Shown here piece after piece: positions 6,081 through 14,297 of a stretch of 14,534 nt of DNA. How positions within the stretch are numbered: position 1 is the first letter of the stretch; every line of letters begins with the position of its first letter. The stretch covers positions 1 to 14,534 of the forward strand of contig JAIRKW010000186.1 in assembly GCA_031259875.1 (NCBI GenBank), given 5' to 3'. This DNA comes from Campylobacteraceae bacterium (GTDB taxonomy: Bacteria > Campylobacterota > Campylobacteria > Campylobacterales > Campylobacteraceae). The notes under the pieces were generated by a model, which ran no database searches, had not been told where the DNA came from, and worked only from the letters and a program-made list of their open reading frames with translations. A program made the position numbers and the translations under genes.

Positions 6081-8648
6081 ATGTTGAATTTTTTAGGTAA
6101 AATCTTTGGCACAAGAAACGACCGTGAGGTTAAAAAATATGAAAAGCGCGTAGCTGTGATAAACGATCTGGAGAAAGAGTATCAAGCTATGAGCGATGAT
6201 GAATTAAAGGCGGTATTTGCGGCTCTTAGGGAGGATGTAAGGCTTGGAAAAAGGAGTTTGGATGACGCGCTTAACGATGTCTTTGCAATAACAAGGGAGG
6301 CAAGTGTCAGGACGACAGGACTTAGACATTTTGATGTGCAGCTTATCGGAGGTCTTGTTTTGCATGACGGCAATATCGCAGAGATGAAAACAGGTGAAGG
6401 TAAAACGCTTGTGGCTACTTTGCCCGTAGTGTTGAACGCTATGGAAGGCAAGGGCGTTCATATTGTTACTGTGAATGATTATCTCGCAAAACGCGACGCG
6501 ACGGATATGGGGAAAATTTATAACTTTTTGGGTTTGAGTGTTGGTGTGATACTTTCTGGCGTTTACGATGAGAAAGTTAAAAAAGAGCAATATGATGCCG
6601 ATATAACGTATGGTACAAATAATGAATTTGGATTTGATTATCTGCGGGATAATATGAAATATTCGCTTGAAGATAAAGTCCAAAGAGGGCATAATTTTGT
6701 CATAGTTGACGAAGTGGACTCGATCCTTATAGATGAAGCCAGAACGCCGCTTATTATCTCCGGACGCGCAGGCAGAAAACTTGAAAATTATCAAATGTCT
6801 GACAGTGTTGCAAGAAAGCTTGTCAAAGATGAGGATTTTACTGTTGATGAAAAAAACAGAACTATTTTAATAACGGAAACAGGCATAGCCAAAGCAGAAA
6901 AACTTTTTGGTGTTGACAATTTATATAGTCTTGAGAATGCGATATTATCACATCTTTTAGACCAAGCCTTGAAAGCACATTATCTGTTTGAAAAAGATGT
7001 GCATTATGTCGTAAGAAATGAAGAGATAGTTATAGTAGATGAATTTACAGGAAGACTCAGCGAAGGAAGACGTTTCAGCGAAGGACTTCATCAGGCTTTA
7101 GAAGCAAAAGAGCATGTGAATATTCAAGACGAATCGCAAACTTTGGCAGATATAACATTTCAAAACTATTTCCGCTCGTATAAAAAATTAGCAGGTATGA
7201 CAGGTACGGCGCAGACTGAAGCTGCAGAGTTTTCGCAGATTTATAATCTTGATGTTATATCCATACCTACAAATGTTCAGGTTATCAGGCTTGATTATAA
7301 TGACCTTATATATAAGAGTGAAGCTGAAAAATTCAAAGCAGTTATTGACGATATAAAAGCTTCGCATAAAAAAGGACAGCCTGTTCTTGTCGGAACGGCT
7401 TCTATAGAAAAAAGCGAACTGCTGCACTCTATGCTTGAAAAAGCTAAAATTCCACATTCTGTTTTAAATGCAAAAAATCACGAAAAAGAGGCGCAGATTA
7501 TTTCGGAAGCAGGAGCCAAAGGGGCTGTTACTATTTCAACAAATATGGCAGGACGCGGCGTTGATATAAAGATAAATGATGAAATAAAAGCGCTTGGAGG
7601 GCTTTATATTATAGGTACCGAAAGGCATGAAAGCCGCAGGATTGACAATCAGTTACGCGGTCGTGCAGGCAGACAAGGAGACCCCGGAAAGAGCAGATTT
7701 TATCTAAGTCTCGAAGATAATCTTCTTAGAATTTTTGGTTCAGACAGAATAAAAGTAATAATGGAGAGACTTGGCATAAAAGATGGCGAAAGTATAGAAT
7801 CTAAAATGGTAACGCGTGCAGTTGAAAATGCACAAAAGAAAGTCGAGAGTATGCATTTTGAAGCGCGAAAACACCTTTTGGAATATGACGATGTAGCAAA
7901 TGAACAGAGAAAAACAATATACAATTTCAGAAATGAATTGCTTGGAAATTCGCTTGATATGAAAAAGCGCATGGATGAGCTTCGTGCCGATTATGCGCAT
8001 GATTTGATGTTTCGTATAGGGGCAATTGAGGGTGCTCCCAAAGAAGAATATGACATAAAAAGACTTATCGCGACGCTGAAAGAGGAGATAAATTGCGTAT
8101 TTAACGAAGAGGGTTTAAATGGACTTGAAAGTGATAAGCTTTATGAGGCGGTATATATACGCACAAAAGAGGATTATGAAAGGAAAATGTCCGTTGTAGA
8201 CTTGGCGCAAAGAGAACAAATAGAGAAGATTTTGTCTTTACAGGTGCTTGATACGGCGTGGAGAGAACATCTTTATCAAATGGATATATTAAAAACCGGT
8301 ATAGGGCTTCGCGGCTACAATCAACGAGACCCTTTAACGGAGTACAAAAAAGAGAGTTACGGACTTTTTGTAGAACTTGTAGGGCGTATTAGAAGTGAGA
8401 GTTTTAAAATGCTTCAGCTTGTACAGCTAAGAGACAATAAAGCCGAAGAGGAACAAAAAGCTATGAGAATGCTCCAAGAGATGGAGAATGCTGCGGATGA
8501 TGTGAAGCTTAAACATGGAAATGAACAGTTAAGCGGTAATGCAATTCACAAAAAGATAGCGCGAAATGACCTATGCCCTTGCGGGAGCGGTAAAAAATAT
8601 AAATTTTGCTGCGGCAAAAGCGGACCAAAACGAGGATTGCTGGCTTAA
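6081..8648 (+). CDS. secA: Preprotein translocase ATPase SecA
   Basis: 855 residues, full length for the family. It is the motor that pushes unfolded precursors through SecYEG at the inner membrane. Visible features are TGLRHFDVQLIGGLVLHDG leading to Walker A GEGKT (105-109), the ITYGTNNEFGFDYLRDNM segment, Walker B DEVDSILIDEARTPLIISG (from 210), the helicase-like second nucleotide fold with TNMAGRGVDI and GTERHESRRIDNQLRGRAGRQGDPG, the scaffold and wing regions with WREHLYQMDILKTGIGLRGY, and a C-terminal SEC-C zinc site, CPCGSGKKYKFCC (Cys832, 834, 843, 844). The start follows AAAAAAGG with a spacing of 8 bases, a weak ribosome site. The stop is 2 bases before the permease gene, so the two are almost certainly co-transcribed. 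Nothing is missing or shifted. Confidence 0.98.
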   Translation: MLNFLGKIFGTRNDREVKKYEKRVAVINDLEKEYQAMSDDELKAVFAALREDVRLGKRSLDDALNDVFAITREASVRTTGLRHFDVQLIGGLVLHDGNIAEMKTGEGKTLVATLPVVLNAMEGKGVHIVTVNDYLAKRDATDMGKIYNFLGLSVGVILSGVYDEKVKKEQYDADITYGTNNEFGFDYLRDNMKYSLEDKVQRGHNFVIVDEVDSILIDEARTPLIISGRAGRKLENYQMSDSVARKLVKDEDFTVDEKNRTILITETGIAKAEKLFGVDNLYSLENAILSHLLDQALKAHYLFEKDVHYVVRNEEIVIVDEFTGRLSEGRRFSEGLHQALEAKEHVNIQDESQTLADITFQNYFRSYKKLAGMTGTAQTEAAEFSQIYNLDVISIPTNVQVIRLDYNDLIYKSEAEKFKAVIDDIKASHKKGQPVLVGTASIEKSELLHSMLEKAKIPHSVLNAKNHEKEAQIISEAGAKGAVTISTNMAGRGVDIKINDEIKALGGLYIIGTERHESRRIDNQLRGRAGRQGDPGKSRFYLSLEDNLLRIFGSDRIKVIMERLGIKDGESIESKMVTRAVENAQKKVESMHFEARKHLLEYDDVANEQRKTIYNFRNELLGNSLDMKKRMDELRADYAHDLMFRIGAIEGAPKEEYDIKRLIATLKEEINCVFNEEGLNGLESDKLYEAVYIRTKEDYERKMSVVDLAQREQIEKILSLQVLDTAWREHLYQMDILKTGIGLRGYNQRDPLTEYKKESYGLFVELVGRIRSESFKMLQLVQLRDNKAEEEQKAMRMLQEMENAADDVKLKHGNEQLSGNAIHKKIARNDLCPCGSGKKYKFCCGKSGPKRGLLA

Positions 8649-8650
8649 TC

Positions 8651-9847
8651 ATGAAGAGTGTGAGTCGATATCTAATTGGAAAATATCTTCGTTTTGATAA
8701 ATCACAGCCATTTATTACCGTAAGCGCTGTTTTGGCATTTTTGGGTGTTATGATAGGGCTTATGGTATTAATGGTGGCTATGGCTATTATGAATGGCTTT
8801 GATAAAGAGTTTCAGCGCAAACTTTTTACGATGAATTATCCTATTACTATTATGGGTGTGCCAAACGTTAATCAAAACGACTTGGAATTGTTGCAAAAGA
8901 ATTTTCCCAATTTAAAATTCAGCCCTTATATCTTTTCGCAAGTTATGCTCAAAAAAGGGCAGAAGTTTGAGGGCGGTATAATCTTCGGTGTAAATTTTGA
9001 AGACGAGAAACTTGTAAATAGTGTTATCGCCGAAGCGTTGGGAGATAATAAAAGCTTAAATGAGTTTGATATTTTGGCTGGACGCGGGATAAGAGAAGGA
9101 ATGTTTTTAGATAAAGGCGACAAGGTAACTGTTGTTTTTACTCAAGGAGAACCCGGTGGTCTTACACTCATTCCCAAAACAAAACGTTTTACATATCAAG
9201 AAGAGTTTACATCCGGACTCATAAACTATGATAAAGCTTACATGTTTACGCCTATATCGTCTCTTGCTAAAGTACTTAATTATAATGAAGGTGTGTATGA
9301 CGGTATACATATCTATTCAAAAGAACCTATGAAAGACATTAAAAGTCTGCAGAGCGTTTTGCCTGAGAATTTGCGCGCTGTTGGCTGGTGGCAGCAAAAC
9401 GGTAACTTTTTCTCTGCTCTCGAGCTTGAAAAAAGGGCGTTGTTTATAGTTTTAATGCTGATAATTTTAGTTGCTTCTTTAAATATAATGAGCTCTTTAT
9501 TGATGACTGTTATGAATCGTCGTCAAGAGATAGCACTTCTGCTCTGTTTAGGGGCTAAACCAAATGAAATAAAAAAGAGCTTTTTTGGACTTGGTATGGT
9601 TATAGGATGCAGCGGTGTGGTGTTTGGCATACTGCTTGGCGCTGTAATCCTTTTTGCGCTTAGCTCTTTTGATATAGTAAGTCTTCCTGCCGATGTATAC
9701 GGCAGTTCCAAATTACCGCTTGATTTGTCTTTGACAGATTTTGGATTGATAGTCGCAGGTGCACTTATTATTGTAGCTTTGTCATCTTGGTATCCGGCGA
9801 AAAAGGCTACGGAGGTCGATATATTAAATACTCTGCGAAACGAATAG
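8651..9847 (+). CDS. LolC/LolE-family ABC transporter permease for lipoprotein release
   Basis: 398 residues from ATG 8651. The frame is open further upstream into secA, but the family N-terminus (SVSRYLIGKYLR...) begins here. Architecture is that of the FtsX/MacB-PCD type: TM1 at about 23-47, a periplasmic domain at about 48-260, then TM2 (262-286), TM3 (311-338) and TM4 (362-382), ending in the conserved YPAKKATEVDILNTLR. In Gram-negatives such permeases pair with the LolD ATPase to extract lipoproteins from the inner membrane and hand them to LolA. lolA lies just across secA, which supports that role. From memory, Helicobacter pylori has the same lolA-secA-permease order and a single LolF-type permease. 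Whether this organism also has only one cannot be judged from the window, so no symbol is given. No ATPase gene is adjacent. Confidence 0.85.
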   Translation: MKSVSRYLIGKYLRFDKSQPFITVSAVLAFLGVMIGLMVLMVAMAIMNGFDKEFQRKLFTMNYPITIMGVPNVNQNDLELLQKNFPNLKFSPYIFSQVMLKKGQKFEGGIIFGVNFEDEKLVNSVIAEALGDNKSLNEFDILAGRGIREGMFLDKGDKVTVVFTQGEPGGLTLIPKTKRFTYQEEFTSGLINYDKAYMFTPISSLAKVLNYNEGVYDGIHIYSKEPMKDIKSLQSVLPENLRAVGWWQQNGNFFSALELEKRALFIVLMLIILVASLNIMSSLLMTVMNRRQEIALLLCLGAKPNEIKKSFFGLGMVIGCSGVVFGILLGAVILFALSSFDIVSLPADVYGSSKLPLDLSLTDFGLIVAGALIIVALSSWYPAKKATEVDILNTLRNE

Positions 9848-9848
9848 T

Positions 9849-11102
9849 CTATCGATTGTTCTGTTTTAGTTTACTTAATCCCTCAAAGCAGAATATATTT
9901 CTGCCGTCTTTGTATTCGTAGGTGAGTTTGAGTTTATGTGCTTTTACGATATTGTCTACAAGATAAAGCCCAAGCCCTAAACTTTTTGTACTGTTATTAC
10001 CTTGCGTAAACGGTGCCAGATAATGCTCGAGCGGTTTATCTAATGCTTTTCCGAAGTTGATAAATTTTATACTCTCATCATCAATTATTATAGTTACTTT
10101 TTTATCCGGTGAATATTTGACAGCATTGTCTATCATATTTTTCAAAGCCAATGAAAAAAGTTTAAAATCTACATTGAGATTTAAGTCTTTCTCAATGTAA
10201 AAATCTATATTTTCTCTCTCTGACATCGCCAAATCAACTGCTTCGTCGAACAAGTCGATAAATCTATAAACGCCTACATTTGCCAGTCCTATACCCGAAG
10301 TTAGTCTCTCTATGGATGCAAACTCATTTATCATTGTTTCAAGCCGCTCAAATACTGTGATAAGTCTTTGTTTTTGTTTATCTTCGCGTATCATTTCGGT
10401 CAATATACGACCTTTTGTTATAGGTGTTTTTAGTTCATGCATTATATTTCTCAAAAAAAGCTGTCGAGAATGATTGAGTTTTTTTATATGATTTACCGAT
10501 GCGTAAAATGCATTGGCAACTTCGGAAATTTCATCTGTGCCGCTGTAAGGTTTTGGGGTATCAAAATCACCTGCAGCAAATTTGTCTATTTGTTTTTTAA
10601 GTTTTTTCAAAGGACGTATTTTTCTGATAATTAGAATGTACATAAAAATAATTATCAGTAAAACAAATGCAAAAATACTCTCTATGATATTATATCTGTA
10701 TGATTGAAATTCACTGTCTCTTAGAAGCAGATTTGCATTGTTGTGAACTATATGAAGATAGTTGTTTTTATCGTACCAAACGATAGCCGCGCTTTGTCCA
10801 TATCTGTTTATAAGCGCATCAAGCACAGTGCCGTTAGAAAGTATGCGCCGCTTTAACTCTTCATTATTTATCACTTCCATTTTATAATCTTTTATCTGCT
10901 TTTGCATTTCATCGGAAGTGATAAAATTATTAAGGCGAAACAGCGTTACTTCTGCAATAACGGAGTATTTAAAGTTAAGCTCTTCGGCATATTTCTCTTT
11001 ATCGTGTTTGATTAGATATAAAAATGCCAAAGTAACGCTTATCAGCGAAATGCAAAAGATAAGAGTTATCGTATAAATGATAGAAGATCTAACTCTAATC
11101 AT
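9849..11102 (-). CDS. cprS: Membrane sensor histidine kinase, CprS-like
   Basis: 417 residues. TM1 at about 8-31, a periplasmic sensor region at about 32-140 with no recognised fold, TM2 at about 141-160, a HAMP-like linker (RPLKKLKKQIDKFAAGDF) and the kinase core. The H-box is FLRNIMHELKTPITKGR with phospho-acceptor His222, the N-box is NMIDNAVKYS (322-331) and the G2 box SLGLGLYLV (374-382). The G1 box is altered: NFGKA (349-353) stands where DxGxG is usual, a change I associate with this Campylobacterota kinase group. It should phosphorylate the response regulator encoded just upstream, whose frame it overlaps by 4 bases (ATGA). The assignment to CprS rests on the htrA-cprR-cprS order known in Campylobacter jejuni and on overall likeness, so it is good but not certain. 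An ArsS-type kinase is the main alternative. Confidence 0.75.
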   Translation of the reverse strand: MIRVRSSIIYTITLIFCISLISVTLAFLYLIKHDKEKYAEELNFKYSVIAEVTLFRLNNFITSDEMQKQIKDYKMEVINNEELKRRILSNGTVLDALINRYGQSAAIVWYDKNNYLHIVHNNANLLLRDSEFQSYRYNIIESIFAFVLLIIIFMYILIIRKIRPLKKLKKQIDKFAAGDFDTPKPYSGTDEISEVANAFYASVNHIKKLNHSRQLFLRNIMHELKTPITKGRILTEMIREDKQKQRLITVFERLETMINEFASIERLTSGIGLANVGVYRFIDLFDEAVDLAMSERENIDFYIEKDLNLNVDFKLFSLALKNMIDNAVKYSPDKKVTIIIDDESIKFINFGKALDKPLEHYLAPFTQGNNSTKSLGLGLYLVDNIVKAHKLKLTYEYKDGRNIFCFEGLSKLKQNNR

Positions 11103-11776
11103 TTAAGATACTTATATCCAATACCGCGTACGGCGTAGATATAACGTGGATTTTTCGGATTTTCACCAAGTTTGTGGCGTATTCTGCTGACTATGACGTC
11201 TATACTTTTGTTGACACTTTCTTCATTTATTGCTTCACAATTGTATATTAACTCTTCGCGCGATACGACACCGCCTTCTTTTTTAATGAGGTAGGCGAGT
11301 ATTTCATATTCGGCTGCTGTTAAAATAAGTTCTTTACCTTTAAAACTTACTACCCTTTTTTGAGTGTCCAACTCTAAATCACCGTTAGATTTACTCTCTT
11401 TGGACTCTTTTTGAAGTTCGTGTATTCTTAAACGGCTTTTGATGCGCGCTTGAAGCTCCATTGGATTATACGGTTTTGGCAGATAATCATCTGCACCATT
11501 CTCCAATGCCGCAACTTTATCTGTTATATCATGTCTTGCTGAAGAGATGATGATTGGGATATTGTGGCGCTTGCGTATCTCTTTACATATTTCAAGCCCG
11601 TCAAGTCCCGGCAGCGTCAAATCCAAAATAACCAAATCAAATTTCTCTATCTCAAGCGTGGAGAGTCCTATATATGGGTCTTCTGCTACAGTTACATTCA
11701 TATCGAACTGTTCAAGATATTCTGTCAATATCTCAGCCAGTTCGGTATCGTCTTCTATCATTAATATACTTATCAT
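11099..11776 (-). CDS. cprR: OmpR-family response regulator, CprR-like
   Basis: 225 residues. Receiver domain 1-118 with acidic pocket Glu8-Asp9-Asp10, phospho-acceptor Asp52 (VILDLTLPGLDG), Ser79 and Lys101 (LPKPYNPMEL), so it should be phosphorylated normally. A charged linker (LQKESKESKS) leads to a winged-helix DNA-binding domain at about 130-225, with LTAAEYEILAYL, SIDVIVSRIRHKLG and the terminal YAVRGIGYKYL. In C. jejuni CprR is essential and the system affects envelope and biofilm traits and the neighbouring htrA. I infer the same kind of role from order and architecture. The gene has its own extended -10 promoter after the hairpin that follows htrA, so it can be expressed apart from htrA. 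No strong ribosome site is visible before the ATG (the upstream bases are ATCGGATTTAAA). Confidence 0.8.
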   Translation of the reverse strand: MISILMIEDDTELAEILTEYLEQFDMNVTVAEDPYIGLSTLEIEKFDLVILDLTLPGLDGLEICKEIRKRHNIPIIISSARHDITDKVAALENGADDYLPKPYNPMELQARIKSRLRIHELQKESKESKSNGDLELDTQKRVVSFKGKELILTAAEYEILAYLIKKEGGVVSREELIYNCEAINEESVNKSIDVIVSRIRHKLGENPKNPRYIYAVRGIGYKYLK

Positions 11777-11797
11777 TTTAAATCCGATTTTTTGTTC

Positions 11798-11806
11798 ATT
11801 ATAACA
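11798..11806 (-). promoter_or_regulatory. Extended -10 promoter of the cprRS operon
   Basis: On the minus strand TGTTATAAT (11806-11798) fits TGnTATAAT and lies 22 bases before the response regulator ATG. It starts directly after the hairpin downstream of htrA, so any -35 contact would lie inside that hairpin. Confidence 0.55.
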
Positions 11807-11807
11807 T

Positions 11808-11830
11808 AAAAGGAGGGAAATCCCTCCTTT
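11808..11830 (-). terminator. Hairpin between htrA and cprR, probable terminator or attenuator
   Basis: Arms 11809-11818 and 11821-11830 form a perfect 10-bp inverted repeat, 3 bases after the htrA stop. On the minus strand the stem ends in TTTT and then ATG, so the U run is short and readthrough into cprR seems likely. The first arm on the transcript reads AAAGGAGGGA, a consensus Shine-Dalgarno that is masked by its own complement. Confidence 0.55.
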
Positions 11831-11833
11831 ATA

Positions 11834-13237
11834 TCATTGTATTACGATAACTGCTATGCCGTTTCCTCTTTGCAGATAAACAGCTTTCTTGCCGCCTTTA
11901 TTTTTATTTAGGGCAGTTTTTAATTCGTCTATTGAAGCGACAGTGTTTTCGCCGACTTGTATGATAATGTCTCCTGCTCTGAAGCCTGCTTGTGCGGCTT
12001 TGGAATTCTCTTTAACATTGGTTACAAGTATGCCTTTAATATTTTTTGGAAGATTATATTTTGAAGCGTCCGTTATATTTTCAAGAGTAAGTCCGTCTAT
12101 AATATCCTTGTCGGTTGCACTGCTTATTGCAATATCTCCTTCCATTTTATGAAGTTTAACGCTTGTGGTTTGTATTTTGCTGCTTCGCTCATATGTGATT
12201 GTGATTTTATCTTTTGGATTTTTGTCACCGATAGTGGTTGCAAGTTCATTTGAATTTTTTATAGATTTGCCATCCACTTTGATAATTAAATCACCTCGTT
12301 TGAGTTTTGCCTTGTCAGCAGCCGAATTCTCCTCGACACCCAATATCAAAGCACCCTCTTTATTTGTATATATCTCTTTCAATTCGTTTGTCAAATCGCC
12401 TATTTTAACGCCAAGATAACCTCTTTCTATTTTGCCGTTTGTTACAAGCGATGCGGCTATTTTTTTGACCGTATTTGAAGGTATGGCAAAGCCTATGCCG
12501 CTATTGTCGCCGCTTCTGGAGATAATGGCTGTGTTTATACCAATAAGTGCTCCGCGGCTGTCTATCAAAGCTCCGCCGGAATTACCCGGATTTATTGAAG
12601 CGTCTGTTTGAATAAAGTTTTCGTATTGATTTGTTATGACACCATTTCTATTTAAAGCGGAGATAATCCCTTGCGTTATAGTGCTTCCTATACCAAACGG
12701 ATTGCCTAGAGCAAATACAACATCGCCTTCTTGCAGATTATCCGAATTGGCAAATGTGATGGCCTGAAGACTTTTCTCTTCTATCTTTATAACAGCCAAA
12801 TCGGTTTTTGAATCAAGCCCTATGATTTTCGCTTTATACTCTTTATCGTTATCTGAAAGTGTTACAACTATTTCGTCCGCACCGCTTACGACGTGGTTGT
12901 TGGTAACGATATAACCATCTTCGGAAATGATAACGCCTGAACCTAAAGATATTGATTTTCTCTGCTGTGGTCTGGCAAACGGAGAGTTTTTGAAAAATTC
13001 TTGAAAGAATGGGTCGTTAAACATCAAATCAAGCTGATTGTTGACGTTTTTTGTAGAGGTGGTGGCAACATTCACGACGCTTTTTTTAGCATTTTTGACA
13101 GAGTCGTGATATGACAAAATAACGTTGTCATTTGTAGGAATTGTCCTTTGCGTAATGTTTGGCGCTTGAACTATATCTATAGTTGCTGCGCAGAGCCATA
13201 CGGTGTTTAGCAATAAAAATAACAGGATTTTTTTCAT
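11834..13237 (-). CDS. htrA: Periplasmic serine protease/chaperone HtrA (DegP/DegQ family)
   Basis: 467 residues. A signal peptide (MKKILLFLLLNTVWLCA|ATID) sends it to the periplasm. A trypsin-like domain at about 90-260 holds the full catalytic triad: His115 (TNNHVV), Asp146 (KTDLAVIKI) and Ser220 (NPGNSGG). Two PDZ domains follow, about 272-365 (RGYLGVKIGDL...) and about 385-465 (GILVTNV...AGFRAGDIIIQVGE). The length and two PDZ domains match DegP/DegQ, which degrade or hold misfolded envelope proteins as oligomers. In Campylobacter and Helicobacter the homologue is also secreted and cuts E-cadherin, but nothing here shows secretion outside the cell. The ATG has AAGGAG (13249-13244) 6 bases upstream. 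A hairpin separates it from cprR. It is divergent from cbpA, so the 169-base gap joins periplasmic and cytoplasmic stress genes. Confidence 0.95.
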   Translation of the reverse strand: MKKILLFLLLNTVWLCAATIDIVQAPNITQRTIPTNDNVILSYHDSVKNAKKSVVNVATTSTKNVNNQLDLMFNDPFFQEFFKNSPFARPQQRKSISLGSGVIISEDGYIVTNNHVVSGADEIVVTLSDNDKEYKAKIIGLDSKTDLAVIKIEEKSLQAITFANSDNLQEGDVVFALGNPFGIGSTITQGIISALNRNGVITNQYENFIQTDASINPGNSGGALIDSRGALIGINTAIISRSGDNSGIGFAIPSNTVKKIAASLVTNGKIERGYLGVKIGDLTNELKEIYTNKEGALILGVEENSAADKAKLKRGDLIIKVDGKSIKNSNELATTIGDKNPKDKITITYERSSKIQTTSVKLHKMEGDIAISSATDKDIIDGLTLENITDASKYNLPKNIKGILVTNVKENSKAAQAGFRAGDIIIQVGENTVASIDELKTALNKNKGGKKAVYLQRGNGIAVIVIQ

Positions 13238-13270
13238 AATATTCTCCTTGAATTTGAAGTAAAAATGGTA

Positions 13271-13276
13271 ATTATA
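13271..13276 (-). promoter_or_regulatory. Candidate -10 box of htrA
   Basis: TATAAT on the minus strand, 33 bases before the htrA ATG, in the sequence TTACAATTTATAATTACC. A second possible -10 (TACAAT) overlaps the same stretch. No -35 box is recognisable. Confidence 0.4.
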
Positions 13277-13317
13277 AATTGTAAGGAGTTAATGCACGGT
13301 AAATATATATTCGAACT

Positions 13318-13347
13318 CTAAAGGTTGATTGACATAGACTAAAGGTT
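13318..13347 (+). repeat. Direct repeat CTAAAGGTT flanking the cbpA -35 box, possible operator
   Basis: CTAAAGGTT occurs at 13318-13326 and 13339-13347, 21 bases apart start to start, which is two helical turns on the same face of the DNA. The cbpA -35 box (13329-13334) lies between the copies. A regulator bound here would compete with polymerase. Which protein binds is unknown. Confidence 0.4.
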
Positions 13348-13358
13348 TATGTTACAAT
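13329..13358 (+). promoter_or_regulatory. Sigma-70 promoter of cbpA-hspR
   Basis: TTGACA (13329-13334) is a perfect -35, and TACAAT (13353-13358) with an upstream TG (extended -10) follows after 18 bases. The predicted start leaves a leader of about 40 bases. It is the best complete promoter in the window, fitting a gene pair that is strong but repressed. Confidence 0.65.
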
Positions 13359-13406
13359 CACTATAAATATTTTATACATTTTTAGCAGTAACCAAGGAGA
13401 AAAGTA

Positions 13407-14297
13407 GTGAGCAAAAGTTTATATGAAACTCTAGGAATTAATCAAAGTGCATCGGCCGACGAGATAAAAAAGGCTTACAGAAGACTTGCAAGGAAATATC
13501 ATCCGGATATTAATAAGGAGGCAGGCGCAGAGGATAAATTTAAAGAGATAAATGCAGCTTACGAGATACTAAGCGATGAAAAAAAACGAAAACAATACGA
13601 TATGCACGGCGATAGTATATTTGGCGGTCAAAATTTCCACGATTTTGCAAGTTCGCAGGGCGGAGCAGATCTCAATGATATTTTAAGAAATATATTCGGA
13701 GGCAGTTTTGGAAGCGGATTCGGAGGTTTTGGCGGTAGAAGCGGTGGTTTTGGAGGGTTTGGCGGCTTTGGTGGTGCACAAACTCCTGACCTTGATGTCA
13801 ATGCTAAAATAACCATACCTTTTGAAACGGCGATTTTGGGCGGTAAACATAAGCTTTCATACAGCAATGAAACGTTTGATATAAAAATCCCCGCAGGCAT
13901 CAATCAAGGCGAAAAAATGCGCATTAAAAACAAAGGACGTGCATCTCAGGGGCAAAGAGGGGATCTGTTTTTGACGGTAGATATCGCTCCAAGTCCGATT
14001 TACAAAAGAGACGGTATAAATCTTGAAAAAAGTTTTGATGTGCCTTTAAAAACTGCGCTTTTTGGCGGCAAAGTCAAAATACCCACTTTTGAAAAAGATG
14101 TTACAATAAAAATAGCTCAAGATACAAAACAGGGACAAAAGTTTCGCCTCAAAGGATATGGAGCAACAGATCGCAAAACAGGTGAAAAAGGCGACATGTA
14201 TGTATTGGCAAATGTAATATTGCCAAAAGTTGATATGCTAAGCTCGAAACTCAAGGAATTGATGAAAAACGAATTGATAGGAGACAGCGATGCATGA
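13407..14297 (+). CDS. cbpA: DnaJ-like co-chaperone CbpA
   Basis: 296 residues, GTG start set by AAGGAGA at 13394-13400. The J domain (residues 1-70) carries the HPD motif (32-34) that stimulates DnaK ATPase, followed by a Gly/Phe-rich region (about 73-125, with repeated GGFGG) and two beta-rich substrate-binding domains (about 127-290, including IPAGINQGEKMRIKNKGR). The CxxCxGxG zinc-finger repeats of true DnaJ are absent, which identifies the CbpA/DjlA-like class B type. It should help DnaK in the cytoplasm with stressed proteins. The stop overlaps the hspR start by 8 bases, so the chaperone and its probable repressor are translated from one message. The same cbpA-hspR pairing is known in Helicobacter pylori and Campylobacter, where HspR represses this operon. 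Confidence 0.93.
   Translation: MSKSLYETLGINQSASADEIKKAYRRLARKYHPDINKEAGAEDKFKEINAAYEILSDEKKRKQYDMHGDSIFGGQNFHDFASSQGGADLNDILRNIFGGSFGSGFGGFGGRSGGFGGFGGFGGAQTPDLDVNAKITIPFETAILGGKHKLSYSNETFDIKIPAGINQGEKMRIKNKGRASQGQRGDLFLTVDIAPSPIYKRDGINLEKSFDVPLKTALFGGKVKIPTFEKDVTIKIAQDTKQGQKFRLKGYGATDRKTGEKGDMYVLANVILPKVDMLSSKLKELMKNELIGDSDA

Noticed and set aside
8606..8650. Permease start inside secA at 8606
   Set aside because: The extra residues are the secA C-terminus read in another frame (Arg/Lys-rich). The family N-terminus begins at 8651.
13628..13903. Pro/Leu-rich minus-strand frame opposite cbpA
   Set aside because: It is the reverse of the Gly/Phe-rich region of CbpA and has no initiation signals.
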